From positions 1-41,708 of the forward strand of contig JADJAE010000178.1 of the NCBI GenBank assembly GCA_016704445.1: a stretch of 41,708 nt of DNA, given 5' to 3'. Below, piece after piece: positions 8,007 through 18,774 of this stretch. Numbering within the stretch: position 1 is the stretch's first letter; every line of letters starts with the position of its first letter. A program made the translations under genes and the position numbers. Source of the stretch: Deltaproteobacteria bacterium (GTDB taxonomy: Bacteria; Myxococcota_A; Polyangia; Polyangiales; Ga0077539). The notes beneath the pieces were generated by a model. That model did not search any database. It was given only the letters and a program-made list of their open reading frames with translations, and was not told the DNA's origin.

Positions 8007-11000
8007 ATGAGCAGCACCCTCCGCGAACTCCTCGACATCCCGCGCGAGGCCGCCAAGACCTCGTTCGTCGTCAAGCTCACCGACGGCGTCGAGCACGCCG
8101 ACGTGCTCATGGGCCAGTACGCCGTCACGCCCAGCATCGTGAACGCGCTCGACCACGCCCTCGACCTCGTGCGCGTCGCCGTGCGCGACCGCATCAGCCG
8201 CGCGACCTACGTCCACGGCTCCTTCGGCTCGGGCAAGAGCCACTTCATGGCCGCCGTCTCGCTGCTCCTCGGCGACCACCCGACGGCGTGGTCGGTGCCC
8301 GAGATCCACCCGCTGCGCGTGAAGCACGCCTGGGTCGCCGAGACGAAGCTGCTGCGCCTGCACCTGCACATGACCGGCGCCGACTCGCTCGAGGCGCAGC
8401 TCTTCCGCGCCTACCTCGACGCCGTGCGCGCGAGCCACCCGCGCGCCCCGGTGCCCGCCCTCTTCGCCGACCACGAGCTCTTCGAGAACGCCGACGCCCT
8501 GCGCGCCCAGGTCGGCGACGCGGCCTTCTTCGCGAGGCTCCAGGGCGCCGACGGCGAGAGCGACGGCTGGGGCACCCACGAGGGCGACGACCGCTGGGAC
8601 GCCGCCCGCTTCGAGCGGGTGCGCACAGGCGACCACGAGAAGGACCGCGCCGCCCTCTTCGACGCGCTGGTCCGTAGCTGGTTCCCGGCCTTCACCGCGC
8701 AGACGCAGCGGTGGGTCGACGCCGACCGGGGCTTCGCCGTGCTCAGCCGCCACGCCGCGGAGCTCGGCTACCACGGCGTCGTGGTGTTCTTCGACGAGCT
8801 CATCCTGTGGCTCACCCACCTCGCGGCCGACCGCAACCGGCTCAACAGCGAGGTGGTCAAGCTCGCCAAGCTGGTCGAGGCGCAGGACCTCCGCCGCCCC
8901 ATCCCCCTCGTGGGCTTCGCGGCGCGGCAGCGCGACATCGCCGAGATGGTCGGGCACCAGTTCGTGGGCGGCGACGCGCAGCTGCTCACCGACACCCTGA
9001 AGTTCTGGGAGGGCCGCCTCGAGACCATCAAGCTCGAAGACCGCAACCTCCCGGCGATCATCCGCAAGCGCGTGGTGCGCCCGCGCGACGAGGCCGCCCG
9101 CCAGCGCCTCGACCAAGGGTTCCAGGAGCTGCTGCGCAAGCTCACCCCGCAGGAGAAGAGCACGCTGCTCGGTGAGTTCGGCGACGAGAAGGCCCTGCGC
9201 GACCTGCACCCCTTCTCGCCCGCGCTCGTCGAGGCCCTCGTCGCGATGAGCGCCTTCCTCCAGCGCGATCGCACCGCGCTGAAGATCTTGCTGGAACTGT
9301 TGCTGGAGCACCTCGAGGACTACCAGTTCGGGCGCATCGTCCCGGTGGGCGACCTCTTCGACGTGCTCGCCGGCGGCGAGGAGCCCATGGACGGCACCAT
9401 GCGCGCCCGCTGGCAGGCCGCGAAGCGCCTGTATCAGAGCGAGCTGTTGCCGGTGATCCAGGCGCGCCACGACACCGCGCGGCCCGAGCGCTGCCAGCGG
9501 ATGCGCGACGAGCACCGCCCCGAGATCGGCTGCTCCAACTGCCGCGAGATGGCCTGCCGCGCGGACAACCGCCTGCTCAAGACGGCGCTGCTCGCCGCGC
9601 TGGTGCCCGAGGTGCCGGTGCTGCGCAACCTCACCGTGTCGCGCCTCGTGCAGCTCAACCACGGGACGCTGCGCGAGGTGATCCCCGGCACGGCGGGCCA
9701 GCAGGCCACCGCGCGTCTGCGCCAATACGCCGGCCAGATCGGCAAGCTCCGCGTCGGCGAGGAGGGCGACCCCCGGGTCACCATCGCCATCGACGGCGTG
9801 GACATCAAGCCGATCCTCGACGGGGCGCGCAACTACGACACGCAGGGCGCCCGCAAGGCGATGCTGCGCGAGCTGCTGTTTCGCGCGCTGGGCTTCGAGC
9901 GCCACGAGGGCTCGCCGGTCGACCTCGAGGTCACCTGGCGCGGCTTCACGCGCAAGGGGCAGGTCTACTACGGCAACGTGCGCGAGATGGACCGCGCGCA
10001 CTTCGCGGTGCCCCACGGCTACGACTTCCGCGTGGTGATCGACTTCCCCTTCGACGACCCCGCCCGCACCCCGCAGGAGGACGAGCGCCACGTCATCGCC
10101 CTGCGCGACAAGGGGTTGGAGGCGACCACCGTGGTGTGGTTGCCGAGCTTCTTCTCCGACCGGCTGCAACGCGAGCTGGGCGAGCTGGTGGTGCTCGACC
10201 GGGTGTCCGCCCCGGAGAACCGCGCCAGGCACCTCGTGCACCTCCGCGAGGAGGACCGTCGCGCCGCCGAGCTCGAGATGGAGTCGCTCCAGAGCCAGAA
10301 GCGAAACCGCGTGCTGAGCGCGCTGGACATGGCCTACGGGCTGCGCACCCGCGACGCCGAGAGCCTCGACGAGAGCCGCCGCGTCGACCGCAACTTCCAC
10401 GTGCTGGTGCCCGACGCGCGGGTGACCATCCCCACGGAGACCAAGCTTTCTTCGGCGCTCGCCAGCGTGGTGCGCAACCTGCTCGAAGCGCGCTACCCCC
10501 GTCACCCCGACTTCGACCACGACGCCTCGATCAGCCGCCGCCGCCTGGAGGACGCGCTCAAGCGCGTGCAGGAGGTGAGCCTCGCCGACAACCAGCGCGT
10601 GGCCTTCGACCGCGGCGAGGCGAAGCCCTTCGAGATCGCCCAGCGCATGGGCTTCCTGCACGTCAACGAGAGCAGCGCGACGGTGCGCATCGACCGCGCC
10701 CAGGAGGTCGAGAACCGCCTGCGCGACCGCGGTATCGAGAGCCCGACGGTGGCCCAGGTGCGCGCGGCCTTCGACCCGGAGAACCTCGCGGGCATGACCC
10801 CCGAGCTCGCGGACTTCTGCGCGCTCGCCTTCGCGGCCCTGCAGGGGCGCGAGCTCTTCCGCGACGACCGCGCCGTGGCCGAGGCCCCGACGCTGGGCAA
10901 GGTCGCCGACGAGCTCACGCTGGTGCGCCCGCGCCTGCCCGACACCGCCGCGTGGAACCGCTCCCTCGCCCTGCTGGGCGCGGTGTTCGGTCTGCCGCGG

Positions 11001-11709
11001 GAGGGGCTGCGCACCTGCTCGGGCCGCTCGCTGCGCAAGCTCTCCGACGAGTGCGAGAAGCGTCGCACCGCGGCCGTGAAGGACGGCGCCGACCGCGTGG
11101 CGACCGCCCTCGCCCGGTGGGAGCCGCTGGGCGCGACGCCGGGTACGCCGCGGCGCGAGACGGCCGAGAGCGCCGCGACGCTGGTGCGCCTGCTGGGCAC
11201 GCATGATCCGGTGGCGCTGGTGGAGGTGCTCGCGGCCTTCGCGCCGAAGACCAGCGAGGCCGCGCTGGAGAAGCACTTCACCCACTGCCCCGGCGGTGCT
11301 CGCCGTGCTGGAGAAGAACTACTTCCTCCACGGGCTCGAAGCGCTGCGCGGCGTGACGACGCCGGAGGCCACGGCGCTGGCCGAGGAGGTGCGCCAGGCG
11401 CTCTCGCTCGACGAGCTCACCGCCCCCCTCGCCCGAAAGATCGAGGATCAGGCGATGCGCGCCCAGCGGCTGATGGCGCCGCCGCGCAAGGTGGAGACGC
11501 CCCTGCCCGTGGTGGAGACGCCGCCGCTGGCGCTGGTGGCGGAGGCGCCGCCGACGCACCCTGTGCTGGTGGCCGAGGGGCAGGCCGCGACGCGCGAGGC
11601 CTTCGAGCGCGAGGTCGTGCGGATGCGGGCGGCGCTGGAAGAGGCGGGGCCGTCGGCCACGCTCGCGGTGAGCTTCCGCTGGACGCTCCATCGGCCGCGG
11701 GGGGAATAG
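8007..11709 (+). CDS. pglY: PglY-like BREX ATPase
   Basis: Large AAA ATPase of about 1234 residues from ATG 8007, close to the size of Streptomyces PglY. Walker A GSFGSGKSH lies at residues ~71-79 and a Walker B GVVVFFDELILWL at ~256-268. Residues ~495-517 carry four cysteines in the spacing C-x13-C-x2-C-x4-C, a possible zinc site. The remainder is helical and highly charged. Near 11285-11300, in a CCCC run, the frame changes and the protein continues as PAVLAVLEKNYFLHGLEAL to the stop at 11709; this looks like a one-base error. It is the first gene of a tight plus-strand operon with pglZ, brxD and brxHI, which is the BREX type 2 gene order and supports the identification. In BREX the ATPase is essential for phage exclusion; its exact role is not known. 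Confidence 0.75.
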
Positions 11710-11716
11710 AGAGGCC

Positions 11717-14522
11717 GTGGCGATCGAGACCCCGACGCTCGGCGAGGGCGACCTCGTGGCCGAGCTCCAGTACATCCACCGGACGGCGCGGCGCACGCTC
11801 GACACGGCCTTTTTCGGGCGCGGCGAGGCCGCGACGATGAAGGTCGACCTGCCCTCCGGGGCGGTGCTCTACCGGGTGGTCCCGGTGCGCTCGGAGATCG
11901 AGCTGCGCCGCGCCCTCGTCGCGAAGGATGACCGCCGCCTGCTCGCGCTGGTCGACTACGACGCGCGCCAGCTGCCGGTCGACCTCGCCGCCCGGCTCGC
12001 GCGCGGCGAGGTGCGCGAGGTGTCGTCGGAGTCGCGCCTGCGCCGGCGCTTCCAGGCGAGCTGGATCCACCCCGACGTGCAGCGCCTCCGTCCGCTCTGC
12101 GACGCGCTGCTCACCGACGTGCGGGGCTCGCTGCCCGCGGGCGCCGCGCGGCTCGACCCCGACGCGGCGTGGCGCCTGGTGCTCGCGGCCCGCTGCGAGC
12201 TGTCGACCGACGCGGCCTTCACGCTGCGCCGCCTGCTCCAGCACGTCGCGACCACCGCGCCGACCCCTCGCTGGATCGAGTGGATGCGCGACAACCCCGA
12301 GCTGCGCGCGCCCTTCGAGGCGTGGATCGCGCGCGCCGTCGACCCGATCGCCCCGGCGCTGTGGAGCGCCTGGGAGGAGTCCAAGGGTCCGTCGGTGGCG
12401 GCGCTCACCTTCGCGCTGGGTCCGCTGGGGGCGAGGCTGGTGAGCGACCCGGTGCCGCGCATCGCGGCGCGCGCGTGGGTCGAGCGGGTGTCACCCGCGC
12501 TGGCGCAGCGCCTCGGCCACGACCCGGCGGCGCTCACGCGCTGGGCCGAGTGCGAGACGCCCCTGCGTGACGCACTGCAGGTGACCCATCCGCGGGCGCT
12601 CGATGCGCTGCTGCGCGAGGCCGACGCGCTGCTCGCCGACGCCGCGCGCGAGCCCGAGTTGCGGGCCGCGCTCAGTCCGAGCGAGAACCTCGCCCTCGCC
12701 TGGGACTCCGCCCAGCGCGACCTCGCCGCGGCCCTCGACGCCACCCTCGCCGCGCCGGGTCGCGAGCGCTTCGTCGCCGCGGTCGCGGCCTTCGATCGGC
12801 TCAAGGCGCACCGCAACGCCCGCAGCGAGCAGCGCGCCGTCGACCGCGCGCGCGCAGCGCTGCGACTGCTCGGCTGGATGAACGCCCGACCGACGCTCGA
12901 CCACCTGCGCACCGAAGGCGCGCCGTGGCAGCTCGCGACCGAGCTCGCCCGCGACTACGTCCACCAGGGCGGCTTCGCCGACCTCTGCCGCCGCCAGGTG
13001 CGGGGCAGCGCCGAAGGTCCGCTGGGGCGCGCGCTCGCGGCCGTCGAGGAGGCCGCCGACCGGCTGCGCGACGACGACGACCAGCGCTTCGCCGGATCGC
13101 TGCGCTCGTGGGTCGAGCACGGCCGCCGCGACGACCAGGTGGTGCCCATCGAGAAGGCGCTCGACCACTTCGCCGTGCCCTTCCTCGAACGCGGTGCGAC
13201 CCGGCAACTGCTGGTGATCCTGCTCGACGGATCGGCGTGGGCCAACGTCGTCGAGCTGCTGCTCGACCTCGAAGACCGGCACCACCACGGCGTGATGCGC
13301 TGGCAGCCGACGCGCGGCACCTCGACGCCCTTCGTCGCGCCGGTGCTCGCGGCGCTGCCGACGGTCACCCAGGTGAGCCGCGCGGCCTTCTTCGAGGGGC
13401 GCGTCCCCGAGCCGGGCGATCGTCCCGACACGGGCAATGATCCCCGCCGATTTGCGGCCCACCGCGGGCTGCGCGCGCAGCTCCCCACCGGCGCGCCGAA
13501 GCTGCTGCTCGAGCCCGAGGTGCAGCTCGCCTCGGGGCACGCGTCGCCCGAGGCGCTGGCGCTGGTGCGCTCGGAGGCGCGCGTGGTGGCCGTGGTGCTC
13601 AACGCCATCGACGACCAGCTGCACGGCAGTCGACAGGTGGAGGTGCGCTACACCGCCGACACGATCAAGCCACTGCTCGACCTGCTGGGCGCTGCGAGGG
13701 AAGCCGGGCGCGCGGTGCTCTTCGCCTCCGACCACGGGCACGTGCCGGGCGCGCGGCTGCGGTCGGTGAACGCGGCGCGCGACGAGGGCGGCGGACGCTG
13801 GCGCACGCTAGACGAAGGCGCCGCGCCCGACGAGGGCGAGCGGGTGTTCGGCGGCGCGGGCGTGTGGACGCCGCGCAAGGGCCAGCGGCTGGCGCTGCGC
13901 ACCCGTGAGACGGAGGTGCGCGGATCGACCTCGGGCGACGGGCAGCACGGCGGCGCGACGCTGGCGGAGGTGGTCGCGCCCGCGGTGCTGCTGGTGAGCG
14001 ACGCGCTCAGCGACGACATCGAGCTCGAGGCCCGTCCCCTCCCCCGTCCCGGCTGGTGGGACCTCGACTGGAGCGCCCGCGCCCCCCGCGTGAACCCGGT
14101 GACCGCGCGCCCGGCGGCGCAGCCGAGCCTGCCGCTGGAGCCGGCCCGCGCCGGTCGCCCTTCCGGTGGTGCGCGCGACGCCTCCGGCGCCCGCCGGACC
14201 GCAGACCGCGCTCGGCCGCGCCGTGCTCGGGGCGGAGGTCTTCAAGACGCTCTCCGAGGAGCGCAAGCGGCGCCTCCGGGAGCTGGTAGTGCCGACCGTG
14301 GAGCTGCTGGTGCAGCACGGGGGACAGCTCTCGGGGGCTCTCGTCGCGCGCGGCCTCCAGCAGCTCCCGGGGCGCGCCGAGAACCTCTTCAGCGTGGTGT
14401 CGGAGATCCTCAACCTGGAGAGCTACCCGGTGCTCTCGTACGACCCGGCGGGTGATCGCATGCGTCTCGACATCGACCTGCTGCGCGCCTGCCTCGACCT
14501 CGACGACGGAGCCGACCGATGA
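11717..14522 (+). CDS. pglZ: PglZ phosphatase-superfamily protein of BREX type 2
   Basis: Starts at GTG 11717, seven bases after the PglY-like stop, with AGAGG upstream. The PglZ domain is seen at residues ~495-700: LLVILLDGSAWANVVELLLD (metal-binding Asp) and VLFASDHGHVPGA (SDHGH). This is the alkaline-phosphatase-like fold common to all BREX systems. A ~490-residue helical N-terminal region precedes it, giving about 935 residues, as expected for the long type 2 PglZ. The frame changes near 14150-14165; the C-terminus continues as VFKTLSEERKRRLRELVVPT and ends at 14522, overlapping the brxD ATG (ATGA). The break falls in a proline-rich linker and is probably a one-base error. Confidence 0.85.
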
Positions 14523-15886
14523 GCACCCCCACGACCGTGCCGAGCGCCCTCCGGCGCCGGGAGATCATCGCCGCGCTGCGCAACGGAACGGTTCCGCGCC
14601 GCGGCGTGGAGGTGCTGGCCTCGGGGCTCGACCGCTACGTCGCCGCGCTCGACGACGAGCTCGACCACGCCGCGCAGGGCTTCGGGGTCATCAAGGCCGT
14701 GCGCGGTGAGTACGGCGGAGGCAAGACCTTCTTCGCCCGCTGGCTGGAGCACCGCGCGATGCAGCGCGGCTTCGCGGTGGCCGAGGTGCAGATCTCCGAG
14801 ACCGAGACCCCGCTGCACCAGATGGGCACGGTGTACCGCCGCGCGATGGAGGCGCTGCGCACCGCCGAGTGGGAGGAGGGGGCCTTTCGCAACCTCGTGG
14901 GGCGGTGGTTCTTCTCGCTGGAGGAGGAGGTGCTGCTCGACCCCGAGATCGCCCGCGACGACGCGAAGGCCGTCACCGCCGCGACGGGCGAGCTCCTCGA
15001 GCGTCGCCTCGCGCGGGTGGGCGCCACGCAGGGTGCCTTCGCCGCCGCGCTGCGCGAGTGCCACCGCGCGCGCGTCGAGGGCGACCACGCCGTCGCCGAT
15101 GGCCTGCTCGCGTGGCTCATGGGTCAGCCCAACGTGGGCGCGTCGGTGAAGCGCGCCGCGGGCATCAAGGGCGAGATCGATCACGAGACCGCGGGGGCCT
15201 TCCTGCGCGGGATGCTGGTGCTGCTGTCGCAGTCGGGCCGCAAGGGTCTGCTGCTGGTGCTCGACGAGGCCGAGACCATCCAGCGGATGCGCTCCGACGT
15301 GCGCGAGCGCTCGCTCAACGCGCTGCGCCAGCTCATCGACGACATCGCGTCCAACAGCTACCCCGGGCTCTATCTGCTCATCACCGGGACGCCCCCCTTC
15401 TTCGAAGGACCGCAGGGCATCAAGCGCCTCCCGCCCCTCGCGCAGCGCCTGCACGAGGACTTCGCGGGCGACCCCCGCTTCGACAATCCCCGCGCGGCGC
15501 AGGTGCGGCTGCTGCCCTTCGACCGCGCGCGCATGATGGAGGTCGGCCGCCGCGTGCGCGACCTCTACCCCGCGAAGGACCTCCCCCGCATGCAGCGCAT
15601 GGTCGACGACGCCATCCTCGGAGCGCTCGCCGACCGGGTGACCGGCGCCCTCGGTGGCAAGGTCGGCGTGGCGCCGCGGCTGTTCCTGAAGAAGCTCGTG
15701 GGGTCGATCCTCGACCGGGTGGACGCCTTCGAGGACTTCGATCCGCGCGTGCACGCCGACCTCACGGTGGCGACCGCGGAGATGTCCGCCGACGAGGCCT
15801 CGGCCGCGGGCGTGGTGCGCGACGCCGACGCGCTCTCGGCCGTGGAGGGGCTCACGCTCGACGACCCGGCCGAGCCCGCGCCGTGA
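14519..15886 (+). CDS. brxD: BrxD, BREX ATP-binding protein
   Basis: Intact 455-residue ATPase starting at ATG 14519 (ATGA overlap with pglZ). It has Walker A GEYGGGKTFFARW at ~63-75, Walker B GLLLVLDEAETIQRM at ~243-257, and a sensor-like strand LYLLITGTPPFFEG at ~285-298. Gene length and motif order match BrxD (DUF2791-related) of BREX types 2 and 6. The stop overlaps the GTG of the helicase gene (GTGA, 15883-15886), so the two are translationally coupled. BrxD is presumed to energise a step of phage DNA recognition or remodelling together with BrxHI; this is not established. Confidence 0.85.
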   Translation: MSTPTTVPSALRRREIIAALRNGTVPRRGVEVLASGLDRYVAALDDELDHAAQGFGVIKAVRGEYGGGKTFFARWLEHRAMQRGFAVAEVQISETETPLHQMGTVYRRAMEALRTAEWEEGAFRNLVGRWFFSLEEEVLLDPEIARDDAKAVTAATGELLERRLARVGATQGAFAAALRECHRARVEGDHAVADGLLAWLMGQPNVGASVKRAAGIKGEIDHETAGAFLRGMLVLLSQSGRKGLLLVLDEAETIQRMRSDVRERSLNALRQLIDDIASNSYPGLYLLITGTPPFFEGPQGIKRLPPLAQRLHEDFAGDPRFDNPRAAQVRLLPFDRARMMEVGRRVRDLYPAKDLPRMQRMVDDAILGALADRVTGALGGKVGVAPRLFLKKLVGSILDRVDAFEDFDPRVHADLTVATAEMSADEASAAGVVRDADALSAVEGLTLDDPAEPAP

Positions 15887-18030
15887 CCGACGCCGAGGCG
15901 GCCTTCGCGCGCCTGTCGCCCGCGCTGCGCTACCAGATCGTCAACGGTCTGGGCTTCGCGGCGCTGCGCCCGGTGCAGGCGATGACCATCGGTCCGGTGC
16001 TCGACGGCGAGCACGTGGTGGTGCTCGCGCCGACCGCCGGCGGCAAGACCGAGGCGGCCTTCTTGCCGCTGCTCTCGCGCATGGATGCCGAGGACCACGC
16101 GGCCCTCTCGCTGCTCTACATCTCGCCGATCCGGGCGCTGCTCAACAATCAGCGCGACCGCCTGGAGCACCTCGCCGGTCTCCTCGGGCGGCGGGTGTTC
16201 ACCTGGCACGGCGATGTCCCGCAGGGCGAGCGGCGGCGCTTCCTGAAGGAGCCCACGGACATCCTGCTGACGACCCCGGAGTCGCTGGAGGTGATGCTGA
16301 TGTCGCCTCGGGTGCCCGCGCGGCGGCTCTTCGCGGGCCTGCGCGCCGTGGTGATCGACGAGGTTCACGCCTTCGTGCGCGACGACCGCGGCGGCCACCT
16401 CGCGGCGGTGCTCGAGCGCCTCACCCGCCTCTGCGGGCGCGACCTCCAGCGGGTCGCCCTCTCGGCCACGGTGGGCAACCCCGACGAGATCCTCGCGTGG
16501 CTGCGCGGCAGCTCGCAGCGCCCAGGGCGGGTGCTGCGGGCGCCCGGAGCGTCAGCGCAACCCGAGCTGGTGCTCGACTACGTGGCCAGCGAGGCCAACG
16601 CGGCGAAGGCCGTGGCGAAGCTCTTCGTCGGCGACAAGCGCCTGGTCTTCGTCGAGTCACGGCGCGCGGCCGAGCAGATGGCCAACGCGCTGCACGCGCA
16701 GGGCGTGGCGGTGTTCGTCTCGCACTCGTCGCTGTCGGTCGACGCGCGGGCGCAGGCCGAGCGGGCCTTCGCCGAGGCCCGCGACTGCGTGATCGTCGCG
16801 ACGAGCGCCCTCGAGCTCGGCATCGACGTGGGCGACCTCGACCGCGTGGTGCAGCTCGACGCGCCGGGCACGGTGGCCTCCTTTCTCCAGCGCATGGGCC
16901 GCACCGGTCGCCGCCCTGGCGCGCGGACCAACTGCACCTTCCTCTGCACAGAGCCCACGCGACTGGTGCAGGCCGCGGCTCTGTTGCGACTGCACCGGAA
17001 GGGCTACGTCGAGCCCGTGCGCGCGCCGCAGCGGGCAGCGCACCTGCTGGCCCACCAGCTCCTCGCGATGGCGATCGAGCACGGGGGCGTGCCGGAGAGC
17101 GACGCGTGGGCGTGGGTGGCCGGGGCCGCGCCCTTCGCGGGACTGACCGTCGACGACTACCGCGCTCTCATCGCGCACATGCTGGCGCAGGGCATCCTGC
17201 ACCGGGACGGAGGGCGCCTCTCGCTCGGCGAGGACGGCGAGAAGCGCTACGGCCGCAAGAACTTCGAGGCGCTCTACGCGGTGTTCGACGCGCCGCGCGT
17301 GCTCACGGTGATGTGGGCCGGACAGGAGGTAGGGCAGGTCGACGCGCAGTTCCTTTCGATGCAGCAGGAGGAGGGCGACGATGCCGTGGCGGAGGCCCGT
17401 CCGAAGGGGCCGATGGCCTTCGTGCTCGGGGGCAAGGCGTGGCGCGTGACCTCGGTGGAGTGGGGCCGCGCGGTGGTCCATGTGCGCCCCGCGGAGGACG
17501 CGCGCATCGCCCGCTGGATGGGTCAGCCCGTGGTGCGCTCGAGGGTGCTCTGCGAGGCGATCCGCGAAGTGCTCACGAGCGAGGACGTCGACCCGTGGTG
17601 GTCGAGCCGCGCGCGCGAGGCCATCGCGGCGCAGCGGGCGGAGCACGAGTTTCTGCCGAGCGAGGGGAGCTGCCTCGTCGACGCGCCCGGGGCCCTGCGC
17701 TGGTGGACCTTCGCCGGCGGCGCCGCCAACCACCTCATCGCTCGCACCCTCGATGGGATGCTGGGCGCGAGCGTCACCGCCGACGACCTGGGCGTCACTC
17801 TGCGCGAGGGCGCCGGATCGAGCGAGGCGGGTGTGCGTCAGGCGCTCGCGAGCCTCGCGGCGAGGGGAGGCCCCGACCTCCACGACGCGCGCGCGGTCGT
17901 GGGGCGGATGAGCGGGGCGGGACGGGTGTCGAAGTTCCAGCCGTGTCTGACGCCGGAGATGCTGGGCGACCTGCTGGTCGAGCGGCTGTTCGATGTCGAC
18001 GCGGCGCGTGCCGTCGTCGCGGGCCGTTAG
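15883..18030 (+). CDS. brxHI: BrxHI superfamily 2 DEAD/DEAH-type helicase
   Basis: Intact 715-residue helicase from GTG 15883. The motifs in order are APTAGGKTEAAF (~49-60, Walker A), TTPESLEVML, VVIDEVHAF (DEVH box, ~155-163), LSATVGNP (motif III), then in the second RecA domain FVESRRAAEQMA, ATSALELGIDVG and QRMGRTGRR (motif VI). The Lhr-like layout and length match BrxHI of BREX types 2 and 6. It is the last gene of the operon; its stop is one base from the end of the convergent gene at 18032. No methyltransferase follows, unlike the usual system. Confidence 0.85.
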   Translation: MTDAEAAFARLSPALRYQIVNGLGFAALRPVQAMTIGPVLDGEHVVVLAPTAGGKTEAAFLPLLSRMDAEDHAALSLLYISPIRALLNNQRDRLEHLAGLLGRRVFTWHGDVPQGERRRFLKEPTDILLTTPESLEVMLMSPRVPARRLFAGLRAVVIDEVHAFVRDDRGGHLAAVLERLTRLCGRDLQRVALSATVGNPDEILAWLRGSSQRPGRVLRAPGASAQPELVLDYVASEANAAKAVAKLFVGDKRLVFVESRRAAEQMANALHAQGVAVFVSHSSLSVDARAQAERAFAEARDCVIVATSALELGIDVGDLDRVVQLDAPGTVASFLQRMGRTGRRPGARTNCTFLCTEPTRLVQAAALLRLHRKGYVEPVRAPQRAAHLLAHQLLAMAIEHGGVPESDAWAWVAGAAPFAGLTVDDYRALIAHMLAQGILHRDGGRLSLGEDGEKRYGRKNFEALYAVFDAPRVLTVMWAGQEVGQVDAQFLSMQQEEGDDAVAEARPKGPMAFVLGGKAWRVTSVEWGRAVVHVRPAEDARIARWMGQPVVRSRVLCEAIREVLTSEDVDPWWSSRAREAIAAQRAEHEFLPSEGSCLVDAPGALRWWTFAGGAANHLIARTLDGMLGASVTADDLGVTLREGAGSSEAGVRQALASLAARGGPDLHDARAVVGRMSGAGRVSKFQPCLTPEMLGDLLVERLFDVDAARAVVAGR

Positions 18031-18031
18031 C

Positions 18032-18755
18032 TCAGGACGCGAGCGCGGCGGCGAGCGCGTCGACGCTCCCGCGTACGTCGTCGGATGCGTCGTCGGAAAT
18101 CACCCGCGCGTCGAGGCGGGCGACACCCAACGCGCGCACCTTCGCGACGTCGACCTCCGGGGGCCACGGCGCGCGCCTTCCCCGGCGTCGCGAGGAAGAC
18201 CGTCGCGAGCCCGAAGAGCTGCCGCTCGACGGGGCGGTCGGCGACGAGAAGCACCTGGTCGGCGAGGTCGAGGCTCCCGCGGTGCGCGACGAAATGGGCG
18301 ACGACCGCACGCAGCGCGGCGAGGTCTTCGACGATGAGCCGTGTGCTCGGCAGAATGCGAGGCAGGGCGGTGGCGTCGAAGGCATCGAGCCGCAGCCCCC
18401 AGAGCGCGACGGCGGCGTCGAAGGCGGCGACCGCGTCGGCGGGCGCGTCGGCGTCCTCGCGGAAGAGCGCGCCGCCGAGGCCGGGACGCGCGCCGGGCCA
18501 CTGCGTCCCGAAGGGGTCTTCGGTGGAGAGCCCGGGGAGAGCGAACACGTCGCGCGGCGCGAAGGCGAGCGGCGCGATGGTGGCCGCGTCCTTGATGAGC
18601 AGGTCGAGGCGGTCGGCGTCGGTCATGTCGCCGCGAAACTGCTGCCAGCGGCCGTCGGCCTCGGCGCCGAAGCGTCGACGCACGCCTCGCCCGTCGAGCA
18701 CACGAAGGCCCAGGTGCGCGGCCCGATAGAAGGGCCCGGTCGTCTCGAAATCCAT
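18032..18755 (-). CDS. Hypothetical protein downstream of UvrD-nuclease
   Basis: Minus-strand gene from ATG 18755. The N-terminal ~190 residues read MDFETTGPFYRAAHLGLRV through LDLADQVLLVADRP, an alpha/beta soluble protein with no signal peptide. Near 18150-18175, beside a run of G bases, the frame changes and the end reads VRALGVARLDARVISDD to the stop at 18032-18034, giving about 240 residues. I do not recognise the family. It starts 19 bases after the UvrD-nuclease stop and is surely in the same transcript, and it faces brxHI tail to tail. The context suggests a partner or regulator of the helicase-nuclease. Confidence 0.6.
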
Positions 18756-18774
18756 CGGGCGCGAGGCTACCGCG

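Noticed and set aside
7875..11285. A 1136-codon open frame on the minus strand opposite the PglY-like gene
   Set aside because: It is low-complexity (Ala/Arg/Glu/Val/His-rich) and lies exactly opposite an ATPase with clear motifs. It is a mirror frame produced by high third-position GC.
14869..15882. Upstream extension of brxHI in its own frame
   Set aside because: It is a shadow of brxD. The helicase begins at the GTG overlapping the brxD stop.
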